Positions 1 through 7,734 are shown, counted from the first letter of the stretch. The stretch: DNA of 13,417 nt from Prevotella sp. (GCA_031260865.1 JAISKQ010000070.1:1-13417), one strand, 5' to 3'. The notes: generated from the sequence alone by a model not told the origin. A program made the numbers and translations.

Positions 1-1532
1 TTGGCTTAATCATAAATATTGTCAATATATATGTATCATCGCGGACGGCGATAGGATTCGGCGCCGGACTCAGAAGCACATTGTTTGAAAAAATACAGCA
101 ACTCTCTTTTACCGAAATCGACCGTTTCAATTCCGCGTCGCTGATAACGAGACTGACAAATGATATAACACGGATACAGCAAGTGATACTGATGGGGATG
201 CGGCTTATGCTGCGTTCGCCGATGATGCTGATTATGGCCGTTTTCTTCGTGATTAAGATAAATACCGATTTGGCGTTGGTTATAGTTGGCGCGATACCCA
301 TACTGGGAATAAGCGTCTTCCTGATTTTACGGAAGGGATTTCCCCTGTTTATGAAAGTACAGCAGAGGCTCGACCAACTAAATGGCGTTGTAAGGGAAAA
401 CCTTATAAACATACGCGTTGTGAAGTCCTTTGTCAGGGAAGATTTTGAAACGAAGAAGTTTGAGAAGAGCAGTGAAGACTTACGCGATATGATCATTAAC
501 GCGTCCAATACCGTCGTTTCCATATTTCCCGTCATGCAGCTCATCATGAATGTTTCCGTCATCCTTATTCTGTGGATTGGCGGAGGAAAAGTGATAGCGG
601 GGGAACTAAAGGTCGGAGAACTTATTTCTTTCGTAAACTACCTGACGCAGATACTCATGGCATTGATGATGCTGTCGATGGTTATAATGAATATATCAAG
701 AGCCTCGGCTTCTTCGCAACGTATTCTCCAAGTATTGGACACAGAACCGTCGCTGAAAAACACAACCGAAGGAATAGCCGATAAATATAAAATTAGCAAG
801 GGAGAAGTCGTTTTCCGTAAGGTTTTCTTCCGGTACGACGGCGGCGAAAACGATGTGCTGAAAGATATAAATTTCCATGTATGCCAAGGGGAAACAATCG
901 CCGTGGTGGGGGCGACCGGCGCGGCTAAAACATCCATGCTGCAATTGATTCCCCGCCTGTATGACACGACAGCAGGCGAAGTACTTATCGATGGCGTTGA
1001 TGTGAAGAATTACAATCCGGACGAACTCCATGCCGAAATAGGAATGGTCTTGCAAAATAATGAACTGTTTACAGGCACCATTATAGAAAACCTGCGATGG
1101 GGTAACCCCGATGCTACGGCAGAAGAAGTGGAAGAAGCCGCGAAAGCAGCTCAGGCTCATGATTTTATCATGTCTTTTACCGATGGGTATAATACCCTGC
1201 TGGGACGAGGTGGAATCAATGTGTCGGGCGGGCAAAAACAGCGTATCTGTATTGCCCGGGCATTGCTGCGAAAACCGAAGATACTGATACTTGACGATAG
1301 CACAAGCGCGGTCGATTCCGCCACCGAGCAGAAAATACGCCATAACCTGAATGAACTTTTACGCGATACCACCGTGTTTATCATCACCCAGCGCGTCAAC
1401 ACGATGCAATCGGCGGATCGGGTGATTGTGCTCGAAGACGGAGAGATAGACGCTATTGGAAAGCCTGACGAACTGATTGAAAAATCGAAAGTTTATCAGG
1501 AGATTTATAACTCTCAACAAATAGCTTTTTAA
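1..1532 (+). CDS. ABC exporter half-transporter, degenerate-site subunit (5' partial)
   Basis: This is a type IV (B-family) ABC exporter subunit with a membrane domain fused to an ATPase, pairing with the next gene in a heterodimer that probably exports drugs, lipids or peptides. The frame is open from base 3, so the gene starts before the window; the in-frame TTG at 81 lies inside the membrane domain and is not a start. Probably the first one or two membrane helices are missing. Hydrophobic segments lie at about 200-335, 515-600 and 625-700. The ATPase shows a Walker A of GATGAAKT (909-932), the Q-loop MVLQNN, an intact signature VSGGQ, a Walker B ending LDD (Asp at 1296-1298 where the catalytic Glu belongs) and Gln at 1389-1391 where the switch His belongs. 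Asp plus Gln is the known pattern of the non-hydrolysing site in TM287/288- and LmrCD-like heterodimers. The Ala before the Walker A Lys is less usual. The substrate cannot be read from sequence. Confidence 0.95.
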   Translation, partial: GLIINIVNIYVSSRTAIGFGAGLRSTLFEKIQQLSFTEIDRFNSASLITRLTNDITRIQQVILMGMRLMLRSPMMLIMAVFFVIKINTDLALVIVGAIPILGISVFLILRKGFPLFMKVQQRLDQLNGVVRENLINIRVVKSFVREDFETKKFEKSSEDLRDMIINASNTVVSIFPVMQLIMNVSVILILWIGGGKVIAGELKVGELISFVNYLTQILMALMMLSMVIMNISRASASSQRILQVLDTEPSLKNTTEGIADKYKISKGEVVFRKVFFRYDGGENDVLKDINFHVCQGETIAVVGATGAAKTSMLQLIPRLYDTTAGEVLIDGVDVKNYNPDELHAEIGMVLQNNELFTGTIIENLRWGNPDATAEEVEEAAKAAQAHDFIMSFTDGYNTLLGRGGINVSGGQKQRICIARALLRKPKILILDDSTSAVDSATEQKIRHNLNELLRDTTVFIITQRVNTMQSADRVIVLEDGEIDAIGKPDELIEKSKVYQEIYNSQQIAF

Positions 1533-1535
1533 GGT

Positions 1536-3302
1536 ATGGCGCACGGAGATCAATATAAACATAGCGAAAAGCCGATTGAAGGGAAAAAGACTTTCCTCCG
1601 ATTGATGTCATATCTGGCAAAAGACAAGAAGTTGCTGTTTGTCATCGGCGTCCTCATTATTATCGGCATCGGTTCCAACCTGCTTGGTTCGTATATGATA
1701 CGTCCTATCATCAATGATTATATTATTCCGGGAGACTTCAAGGGGCTTGTAAACATCCTGCTTGTCCTGGCGGGTATATATCTGACAGGAGTCGTTGCCG
1801 TATATATCCAGTACCGGTCGTTAAACAAAATAGGGCAACGCGCCGTAACCCGTATGCGAACAGACCTGTTTCGTAAAATGGAAAGGCTGCCCATCAAATA
1901 TTTCGACACGCATCAGCACGGCGACCTGATGAGTCGCTACACAAATGATATAGATCAGGTAAGTAACGCCCTCACGGATAGTTTGGCGGATATATTATCC
2001 AGCGGGCTTATGCTAATTGGTATTTTCGGGCTAATGATATATATCAGCCCTATACTGACGTTGGTCACCCTGATTACCGTGCCCGTTATGTTCCTGTGCG
2101 CGAAGTCCATCGTGAAGCAAAGCCGTAAATACTTTAAGGCTCAACAGGACACACTTGGCGAAACCAACGGTTATATCGAAGAAATGATAAGCGGACAGAA
2201 AGTTATCAAAGTATTCGGGCACGAAAAGAAAGTAGAAGCCGATTTTAACGCCTTGAACCAAAGCCTGAAAGATAAATCCGAAAAAGCCCAGTTTTATTCC
2301 GGTATGATGATGCCGGTTATGCAAAACCTGAACACCTTGAATTATGTTATCATTACCATTGTAGGAGGATTGCTCGCTATTTTCAGAGGATTCGACGTCG
2401 GAGGATTAGCGGCGTTCCTTCAATATTCGAGACAGTTCGGTCGACCTATCAATGAACTTGCCAGCCTCTACAATAACATACAAGCGGCTATCGCGGGCGC
2501 TGAACGTATTTTTCAGGTGATAGACGAATTGCCCGAGCCGGAAGACAGCCCGGAAGCGATAGCCATTAAGGATGTGAAAGGCGATTTGGAAATGAAGGAT
2601 GTCTATTTTGGCTATAAACCCGAAAAACTAATCCTCAAAGGGGTTTCCCTTCATGCGACGCCGGGTACTAAAATCGCGCTGGTAGGAGAGACTGGAGCGG
2701 GAAAAACGACCATACTGAATATGCTCCCGCGTTTCTTTGACATTAAATCCGGAGAGGTAACAATAGACGGCATATTGATACAAAATATAAAACGCGATAA
2801 TCTGCGGCAATCAATGGCTATTGTGTTGCAAGACACCCACCTGTTTACCGGTACGGTATGCGAAAACATCCGATTCGGCAGGCCTGACGCCACAGATGAA
2901 GAGGTCATACAAGCCGCGAGATTAACGGCCGCGCATTCTTTTATCAAACGCTTGCCGAAAGGCTATTACACCCAACTGGAAAATGATGGGGCTAATCTGA
3001 GCCAAGGACAGCGGCAACTATTGAATATAGCCCGGGCAGCTGTCGCCGATCCGGCTATTCTGCTTCTGGACGAGGCTACCAGCAATATCGACACCCGCAG
3101 CGAACTGCTGATTCAAAAAGGGTTGGATAAATTGATGGAAGGACGTACCAGCCTGATAATCGCCCATAGGTTATCTACGGTTCGCAATGCCGATAGGATA
3201 TTGGTGCTTGATCAGGGACAAATAATAGAACAAGGCACTCATCAGGAACTGTTAGCCTTTAAGGGCAAATACTATTCGTTGTATAAGGAGCAAAATATAT
3301 AA
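1536..3302 (+). CDS. ABC exporter half-transporter, catalytic-site subunit
   Basis: Full-length 588-aa partner of the upstream subunit, starting 3 nt after its stop, so the two are co-transcribed and probably translationally coupled. Residues 1 to about 320 form the six-helix membrane domain, with clear helices near 33-55, 72-93, 155-190 and 260-285; residues 345-588 are the ATPase. The catalytic set is complete: A-loop Tyr360, Walker A GETGAGKT (384-391), Q-loop Gln432, Walker B ILLLDE with Glu513, and switch His544. The signature is LSQGQ (488-492) instead of LSGGQ, as expected in the subunit whose signature faces the degenerate site. Its own Walker motifs therefore pair with the intact VSGGQ of the first subunit to make the one hydrolysing site. 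It sits in the inner membrane; direction (export) is inferred from the family. No terminator is evident in the 72-bp gap before the convergent cbpM gene. Confidence 0.96.
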   Translation: MAHGDQYKHSEKPIEGKKTFLRLMSYLAKDKKLLFVIGVLIIIGIGSNLLGSYMIRPIINDYIIPGDFKGLVNILLVLAGIYLTGVVAVYIQYRSLNKIGQRAVTRMRTDLFRKMERLPIKYFDTHQHGDLMSRYTNDIDQVSNALTDSLADILSSGLMLIGIFGLMIYISPILTLVTLITVPVMFLCAKSIVKQSRKYFKAQQDTLGETNGYIEEMISGQKVIKVFGHEKKVEADFNALNQSLKDKSEKAQFYSGMMMPVMQNLNTLNYVIITIVGGLLAIFRGFDVGGLAAFLQYSRQFGRPINELASLYNNIQAAIAGAERIFQVIDELPEPEDSPEAIAIKDVKGDLEMKDVYFGYKPEKLILKGVSLHATPGTKIALVGETGAGKTTILNMLPRFFDIKSGEVTIDGILIQNIKRDNLRQSMAIVLQDTHLFTGTVCENIRFGRPDATDEEVIQAARLTAAHSFIKRLPKGYYTQLENDGANLSQGQRQLLNIARAAVADPAILLLDEATSNIDTRSELLIQKGLDKLMEGRTSLIIAHRLSTVRNADRILVLDQGQIIEQGTHQELLAFKGKYYSLYKEQNI

Positions 3303-3374
3303 GCCGTTACCATTATCTAAGGTTCGAATGTTCATCGTCCGCTGATTCCGGGTCGTTTGCTGACTTTCCTACTT

Positions 3375-3662
3375 TCACATAGTCATCCGCAGTTGTTCTT
3401 TCAGCCGGGATATTTCTTCCTGCATATCGTCTATTTTATCCAGCAGGTTGCGGATAACATCAATACCCGCGACATTAATAGATAAGTCGTAATACCAGCG
3501 GACATACTGATCCAGATATTTCAATTGAGAAATATGTATATAACGCTCATTTTCAATTATACTTATTTGAATTAAACCTTCATCTTCGAGTTGTACGATG
3601 AAATCGGGTTCTACCCGGTTCTGAATACAATATTCACGTATAATTATCAATTCTGGGTTCAT
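3375..3662 (-). CDS. cbpM: Chaperone modulator CbpM
   Basis: A 95-aa protein matching the CbpM family in size (E. coli CbpM is about 100 aa) and in layout: an N-terminal MerR-like helix-turn-helix region (about residues 1-50, with IREYCIQ and LEDEGLIQI) and a C-terminal helical segment (about 70-93, IDDMQEEISRLKEQL) that looks like a coiled coil. In E. coli, CbpM binds the J-domain of CbpA and blocks both its DnaK co-chaperone and DNA-binding activity. It follows the cbpA-like gene by 27 nt on the same strand, the usual order for the pair, and is the last gene of the four-gene operon. It lies tail-to-tail with the ABC exporter. Confidence 0.88.
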   Translation of the reverse strand: MNPELIIIREYCIQNRVEPDFIVQLEDEGLIQISIIENERYIHISQLKYLDQYVRWYYDLSINVAGIDVIRNLLDKIDDMQEEISRLKEQLRMTM

Positions 3663-3689
3663 AATCGTATTGCTTTAAATTTAAGGCTT

Positions 3690-4586
3690 CTAAGACTTCG
3701 CCAATTTCTCGAACAGTTCTTTCTGTTCCGTACTTAGATTAGTAGGGATTTCCACGGCGTAAGTAATTATCAAATCCCCGTATTTACCATCTTGTTTATA
3801 AACAGGGAAACCCTTTCCTTTCAGGCGTACCTTTGTCCCATTTTGAGTGCCGGCGGCAATTTTAAGTTTCACTTTTCCGGTGAATGTGTCTATGGTTTCT
3901 TCTCCGCCCAGCACGGCGGTATATAAGTTCAGGGCGGCGGTGGTATATAAGTCATCGTCAACCCTCTTGAACGCGTCGTCGTCTTCTATCACAAAAGTGA
4001 GATACAGGTCGCCGTTTGGTCCGCCATTCTTTCCGGGAGCGCCCTGACCGGATAATTTAATCACCTGCCCGTTCGCTACTCCGGCAGGTATCGTCATACG
4101 CAAGCTCTTCCCGGCAAAAGTAAGCGTGCGTTTATGTGTTTCGGAAGCCTTGCGAAGGCTCAGATGCAATTCGGATGTATAATCACGTCCTCTGTAACCG
4201 TCCGCGCGTTTCGAAGACGCCCGCCGTCCTCCGAATAGCGATTCAAAGAAATCGGAAAATTCACTTTCATCTCCGCCGTCGAAGCGATATGTACCTCCGC
4301 CAAAGTCGGTGAATCCTCCATTTTGAGACTGCTGCTGACGGGATTTTTCAAATTCTTCGGCATGTTTCCAGTTTTCTCCGTATTCGTCATACTTCTTACG
4401 CTTCTCGGGATCGGACAAAACCTCATTGGCTTCATTTATCTGCTGGAATTTCCGTTTAGCTTCCTCGTCATTCGGGTTAATATCAGGGTGGTATTTGCGG
4501 GCTAATTTTCGATAAGCCTTTTTTATATCATCGCTTCCGGCAGTTTTAGATACACCCAATATGCTGTAATAATCTATAAATGCCAT
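3690..4586 (-). CDS. cbpA: CbpA-like class B J-domain co-chaperone
   Basis: A 298-aa DnaJ-family protein that recruits DnaK (Hsp70) and stimulates its ATPase on client proteins. The J-domain occupies residues 1-70 with the essential HPD at 33-35 (KYHPDINP). A Gly/Phe-rich linker follows (about 88-108), then two beta-rich substrate-binding domains (about 130-295) with phrases typical of CbpA/DnaJ C-termini such as SGQGAPG and KGKGFPVY. The four CXXCXGXG zinc repeats of true DnaJ are absent, so this is a CbpA-type (class B) protein, consistent with the adjacent cbpM. Its start is only 4 nt after the stop of the exonuclease gene, tying it to that operon. E. coli CbpA also binds curved DNA; whether this one does cannot be seen here. 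Confidence 0.94.
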   Translation of the reverse strand: MAFIDYYSILGVSKTAGSDDIKKAYRKLARKYHPDINPNDEEAKRKFQQINEANEVLSDPEKRKKYDEYGENWKHAEEFEKSRQQQSQNGGFTDFGGGTYRFDGGDESEFSDFFESLFGGRRASSKRADGYRGRDYTSELHLSLRKASETHKRTLTFAGKSLRMTIPAGVANGQVIKLSGQGAPGKNGGPNGDLYLTFVIEDDDAFKRVDDDLYTTAALNLYTAVLGGEETIDTFTGKVKLKIAAGTQNGTKVRLKGKGFPVYKQDGKYGDLIITYAVEIPTNLSTEQKELFEKLAKS

Positions 4587-4590
4587 TGTT

Positions 4591-5175
4591 TTACTTTTTA
4601 ATTTTTTCTCTGTTTTTCAGCTCGTTGTATATTTTCAGACATGCCCATGCGTCTAAGGCGGCATACATCTTCTGCGCGTCGGTTAATATGTCTATCTCCC
4701 AATTTGACAGGCGTTGGCTTTTCGATATTCTTTTGCCAAAAAGAATACCATAAATACGTTGCAAGCCATTGTCTTCTATTCCATAATCCTTAACAAAGGG
4801 CTGGAGATCAATGAAGTTGATAGGCGCCAGCGCTTTGCGTTTATGTATTGCCGAAAAATCATCCTTTAATGACAACCCTATTTTTTTTATCGCCGGATTA
4901 ATAAGGATGTTCGCCAAGCAATCCGGCAATCCTATTAAATTGAGGCGAAACAGAAAACAAGTATCCATTGTCGATAACTGCATCAGCGCTATTTGGTGCG
5001 ATACCCCCTTGCGAAAAGCCGGACGCGTCTCGGTATCAAATCCGATAGCCTTCATTCCTTCAAGGTACGCGCACGCTTTTTTCGCGCTGCTGTCATCTTG
5101 AATAACAGTTATTCTTCCGGGGAAAGCTTCTGTTGAAAGGACAGACAATTCTTCTTTAGATATAGTATTTACCAT
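4591..5175 (-). CDS. 3'-5' exonuclease, DEDDy (RNase D/WRN exonuclease fold)
   Basis: A 194-aa stand-alone DnaQ-like exonuclease domain. The four metal-binding acidic residues and the catalytic Tyr can be assigned: Exo I Asp47 and Glu49 in GFDTET, Exo II Asp106 in [11 protein letters not shown], and Exo III Tyr171 plus Asp175 in YAALDAW. Tyr in the third motif makes it DEDDy, as in RNase D and the WRN exonuclease. There is no HRDC or helicase domain, so it is much shorter than RNase D; whether it acts on RNA or DNA is unknown. Its ATG overlaps the end of the DUF5063 gene by 7 nt (5169-5175), which suggests translational coupling, and the CbpA gene begins 4 nt after its stop. DUF5063 plus this exonuclease is, from memory, a recurring pair in Bacteroidota. 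Confidence 0.9.
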   Translation of the reverse strand: MVNTISKEELSVLSTEAFPGRITVIQDDSSAKKACAYLEGMKAIGFDTETRPAFRKGVSHQIALMQLSTMDTCFLFRLNLIGLPDCLANILINPAIKKIGLSLKDDFSAIHKRKALAPINFIDLQPFVKDYGIEDNGLQRIYGILFGKRISKSQRLSNWEIDILTDAQKMYAALDAWACLKIYNELKNREKIKK

Positions 5176-5750
5176 AATTCATTCTTATCATTCTTATCAT
5201 CCTGTTCGGAGTCGTCCCCAAACCCATCGTTTCCTATCGCGTATTTCAATGAATGTAATGCCCGCAACACATTCGTCAGTTTTTGTCCCCAGTATGTCTT
5301 AAAGTTTTCCATACAGACGTACAAAGCATCATTCATATTCTCGGTGACGCCTCTTTCGAATATCGTGATGAAATTTTTCAGATCCTGATATATATCCGCC
5401 AAATCTTCACTTATGCTTGCGGTTATGGGAGTCTCACTGTATTTCATATCCTGAAGGAACACTTCGAGATAAGCGTCGTTTGTCAAATATACATCGTACA
5501 ATTTGAAAACGATGTAATTATAATCTTCCTCCGTCACGCTGATTTCGGGAGCGTCCTCGTTCACCGTATCGGTTTCGGGAACCAGCGACGCCTTCAGGTA
5601 TAACAGAGGCAATAATTTGGTCAATTTATCGGTCAACTCCGTTTCTTGAATTTCTTCAAAATTTTCGAGGAATACACAATATTGCACCGCCACGGTGACA
5701 AATTCTATGGCATCCTTTGAATAAACGATTTCTTTTAGCTGGTCAGTCAT
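5169..5750 (-). CDS. DUF5063 family protein
   Basis: A 193-aa, acidic, probably cytoplasmic protein without signal peptide or membrane segment. I recognise it as a DUF5063-type protein from its length, all-helical look (for example ISEDLADIYQDLKNF and FKTYWGQKLTNVL) and its place before a DEDDy exonuclease; its biochemical role is unknown to me. The C-terminus is very acidic (DDSEQDDKNDKN) and may be disordered. It is the first gene of the operon that continues into the exonuclease, CbpA and CbpM, and its last codons overlap the exonuclease start. A TAnnTTTG promoter-like element lies about 75 nt upstream. The family call rests on recall rather than a search. Confidence 0.72.
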   Translation of the reverse strand: MTDQLKEIVYSKDAIEFVTVAVQYCVFLENFEEIQETELTDKLTKLLPLLYLKASLVPETDTVNEDAPEISVTEEDYNYIVFKLYDVYLTNDAYLEVFLQDMKYSETPITASISEDLADIYQDLKNFITIFERGVTENMNDALYVCMENFKTYWGQKLTNVLRALHSLKYAIGNDGFGDDSEQDDKNDKNELW

Positions 5751-5823
5751 TGCTCGTATCTTCTATTTCTACAATCCTTTTATAGTCTCAAACCTATTTG
5801 AGTCGCCTTCGCTTCTCAGTTAG

Positions 5824-5831
5824 CAAAGATA
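5824..5831 (-). promoter_or_regulatory. Bacteroidota -7 promoter element for the DUF5063-cbpM operon
   Basis: On the minus strand this reads TATCTTTG, an exact match to the TAnnTTTG -7 consensus of the Bacteroidota primary sigma factor. It would start a transcript near 5817, giving a leader of about 67 nt before the ATG at 5750. TTG trinucleotides lie upstream (5844-5849), but the spacing of about 15 nt is short of the usual 19-21, so the -33 part is weak. The element sits inside a sequence (5819-5844) repeated elsewhere in this window. Confidence 0.5.
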
Positions 5832-5888
5832 ACACTTTTCGGTCAACAATTAATAGTCAACAGTCAACAGATGAAAGCTAACGGCTAA

Positions 5889-5917
5889 GAAAAAGGGTTC
5901 TTTTGTATAAAGAACCC
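5889..5917 (-). terminator. Rho-independent terminator of the glucosaminidase gene
   Basis: A perfect 9-bp stem (GGGTTCTTT at 5895-5903 with AAAGAACCC at 5909-5917) closes a 5-nt loop. On the minus strand the stem is followed by five T residues (5890-5894 as A on the plus strand). It lies 27 nt past the stop of the gene ending at 5944, the right place and orientation for its terminator. Confidence 0.85.
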
Positions 5918-5943
5918 GCTACGTCACATCGCTTGTGTATGAA

Positions 5944-6558
5944 TTAAACTTGAGCCAGATCGTATAATAACCGAGCCAATTTGAATCCATACTCTTTGTC
6001 GGCTGTCCAAGTTCCGCCAAGTTGATAAATATTGAAAACTTGCCCGCGAGGATTAACATAATGATAGCGCGGATCGACTAATTCTTGCTTCAGGCGATCC
6101 GTTGTTCCATACGCCTGCAAGTGCTGAATGTGAGCGCGTACACCCATTTGCTCGTCGGGAAACCATTCTCCCGGACGATGAGCGTCTATGGATCCTAATC
6201 CGCAATAATTGTGCATTTCGGGTTTGGTAAGACCGCGAAAAGTCAGAAACCCGGTCTCGAGACACATCTGTACAAAGGCAACATCCGAGTTGATACCTTC
6301 AATTCTCGCTTCGGTAATGTAAAGCTGAGCCAATCGTTGAATGCGCGTTTTATCACAATTGGGATTCTTTTGGAGGAAAAAAGCGGTCAGTTGCTTAACG
6401 CTTTTCACACCTTTTCCCGCTATGCTTTTGGAAGGCTCGCGAGGACTTAAACTCAATGGAGTGTCATGATAAAAAAGCGGCTGAAAGAAAAAGGCGGCTG
6501 AATACGAATAATTAGAAATCGCCAAAATCAAAAATGTTAAGAAACAAATAGGTTTCAT
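5944..6558 (-). CDS. Secreted glucosaminidase (peptidoglycan hydrolase)
   Basis: A 204-aa exported enzyme. Residues 1-20 are a signal peptide (hydrophobic run FLTFLILAI, cleavage plausible after SYS-A). Residues about 68-202 form a glucosaminidase domain (PF01832, the FlgJ/AcmA type) that cleaves the glycan backbone of peptidoglycan. The family's key Glu is Glu101 in CLETGF, and other family-like phrases are HNYCGLGSID, EWFPDEQMGVRAHIQHLQAY and YQLGGTWTADKEYG. There is no LysM or other wall-binding module, so it is a bare catalytic domain, probably periplasmic and used in cell-wall remodelling. It is a single-gene unit: its terminator lies downstream, and a 556-bp divergent spacer separates it from the luxR-type gene. 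I find no exact TAnnTTTG upstream of it. Confidence 0.88.
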   Translation of the reverse strand: MKPICFLTFLILAISNYSYSAAFFFQPLFYHDTPLSLSPREPSKSIAGKGVKSVKQLTAFFLQKNPNCDKTRIQRLAQLYITEARIEGINSDVAFVQMCLETGFLTFRGLTKPEMHNYCGLGSIDAHRPGEWFPDEQMGVRAHIQHLQAYGTTDRLKQELVDPRYHYVNPRGQVFNIYQLGGTWTADKEYGFKLARLLYDLAQV

Positions 6559-6589
6559 TTGTAAATATTATTTGTGTGCGTTTGTGTGT

Positions 6590-6620
6590 AAAATAAGTTG
6601 TTTGTTAAATAACTTATTTT
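6590..6620. repeat. 10-bp inverted repeat upstream of the glucosaminidase gene
   Basis: AAAATAAGTT (6590-6599) and its exact complement AACTTATTTT (6611-6620) flank an 11-nt centre. It lies 32-62 bp upstream of the glucosaminidase ATG, in its promoter or leader, so it may be an operator or an RNA hairpin. The AT-rich setting raises the odds of chance. Confidence 0.45.
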
Positions 6621-6913
6621 AGGGATAAAAATAAACAAAAAGATATACTAAATCAAAATAAAAATAAAATATTTTATAGAAAACATTTGCTTTTGCTATA
6701 ATTTTAAGTGTAAAAATCATCTAATAAGAGAGTTGATGACAATCGTTTTTTGGAATAATAAGCAAAAAAAGTAATTGAATTATGAATTATAGAATATGAA
6801 TTATAAATAGCGTAAAGTGTTGTTAACTATTGATTATTTGCTATTGATTGAAAAAGTTTTTGGCATATTTAATGAAATAAACTAATATGAAAATCAGTGA
6901 ATAAAAAACGAAA

Positions 6914-6964
6914 AAAAAGTAATAGAAAAAATCTATTAGAAAAAATTATTTTTTATTACTTTTT
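6914..6964. repeat. Two mutually exclusive hairpins in the divergent spacer
   Basis: A long stem pairs 6914-6929 with 6949-6964 (16 bp, one G-T pair; the outer 11 bp AAAAAGTAATA/TATTACTTTTT are perfect). A shorter stem TAATAGA (6920-6926) with TCTATTA (6932-6938) uses the same left arm, so only one can form. On the minus strand the long stem runs into eight T residues, so it may act as a weak terminator there. Confidence 0.5.
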
Positions 6965-7049
6965 CTTGACTGAGAAGAAAGGTCGCGGCGCAAGGCGACG
7001 AAAATGAATGGCGAACGGCTATTTACAGGAATATTTCTATAACATTTGT

Positions 7050-7072
7050 TTATGACGTAAATTATGACGTAA
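7050..7072 (+). promoter_or_regulatory. Tandem 11-bp repeat TTATGACGTAA, candidate regulator site
   Basis: TTATGACGTAA occurs at 7050-7060 and again at 7062-7072, 12 bp start to start, ending 42 bp before the ATG of the luxR-type gene. Two same-face copies close to a start codon look like a binding site for a dimeric or cooperative regulator, possibly the product of this gene itself. Its function is inferred. Confidence 0.5.
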
Positions 7073-7114
7073 TTTGCAGCTTATAAAGAATCATTCTATA
7101 TAAGAACTCTGAAA

Positions 7115-7723
7115 ATGGCGAAAACAAATAAAGTTCTGGTTGTGGCGGAGACCTCATATATCATCCGTAAAGGCTTGGTCTATGTACTGTCTCAATTATC
7201 CAGCGTGGGGAAGGTTATAGAATTGAATGAAATGGAAGATATAAATTATCAACTTGGCTTGTTAAGTCCCGACGCCCTCCTCATCAATCCGATGTTGCTG
7301 GGCAACGCTTCACGGCAGGACGTCCGTCAGCAACTCGACCTGAATAAGAAAACCGCCATAATCGCTTTGGTTTACAACCTCATCGATGAGCAGTTTTACC
7401 GATCGTATGACGCCGTGATACGGATAAGTGATTCGGAATCGAAGATAGAAGAAACGCTATTGAGATGCTTGAATAAGGATCAAAATAATCAATCCGATAC
7501 GGAAGAATTGAGCGACAGGGAAAGAGAAATCCTTGTAAGCGTGGTGAAAGGGATGAGTAATAAGGAAATAGCCGATTATCACAGTATATCGATCCACACA
7601 GCCATCACGCACCGCAGGAACATTACCCGTAAACTGAAGGTACACAGCACTTCGGGATTGACTATATACGCTATCATCAATAAGCTGATAGACATTTCGG
7701 AAATTAAGTATCAGGACGAATAA
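7115..7723 (+). CDS. LuxR/NarL-type regulator with degenerate receiver domain
   Basis: A 202-aa transcription factor with a response-regulator layout. Residues 6-118 resemble a receiver, but the phospho-acceptor Asp is replaced by Asn58 (DALLINPML), the acidic pair near the N-terminus reads Ala-Glu (VVAETSY), and the usual Lys after the last strands is not evident (DAVIRISDS). Phosphorylation is therefore unlikely. Residues 131-193 are a full LuxR helix-turn-helix (LSDREREIL, MSNKEIADYHSISIHTA, HRRNITRKL), so DNA binding should be intact. No sensor kinase lies in the window. The hemerythrin gene begins 11 nt after its stop, pointing to a shared operon and to a redox or gas cue rather than a phospho-relay (inference). 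The tandem TTATGACGTAA sites upstream are candidates for autoregulation. Confidence 0.9.
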   Translation: MAKTNKVLVVAETSYIIRKGLVYVLSQLSSVGKVIELNEMEDINYQLGLLSPDALLINPMLLGNASRQDVRQQLDLNKKTAIIALVYNLIDEQFYRSYDAVIRISDSESKIEETLLRCLNKDQNNQSDTEELSDREREILVSVVKGMSNKEIADYHSISIHTAITHRRNITRKLKVHSTSGLTIYAIINKLIDISEIKYQDE

Positions 7724-7734
7724 ACCATGAAATC

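Larger units (their letters stand above)
6559..7114. other. 556-bp AT-rich divergent intergenic region
   Basis: This spacer separates the glucosaminidase (-) and luxR-type (+) genes and must hold both promoters. It has stops in all frames and no credible gene. Contents seen: an inverted repeat at 6590-6620, a 14-bp palindrome ATAAAATATTTTAT at 6664-6677, an 11-bp direct repeat TATGAATTATA at 6781-6791 and 6795-6805, a stretch of CTATTGATT repeats near 6827-6850 similar to the dispersed repeats elsewhere, two overlapping hairpins at 6914-6964, a short GC-rich patch at 6981-7000, and a direct repeat at 7050-7072. No exact TAnnTTTG precedes either gene, so the promoters are unassigned. Confidence 0.7.

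Noticed and set aside
696..1343. 215-codon open frame on the minus strand inside the first ABC gene
   Set aside because: It lies opposite a clearly conserved ATPase and shows no recognisable protein character; it is a shadow frame.
81..1532. Start of the first ABC gene at the TTG at position 81
   Set aside because: The frame stays open back to base 3 and encodes typical ABC-exporter membrane-domain sequence, so the gene is simply cut by the window edge.
3303..3374. Terminator for the ABC exporter operon
   Set aside because: The 72-bp convergent gap shows no stem followed by a T run on either strand.
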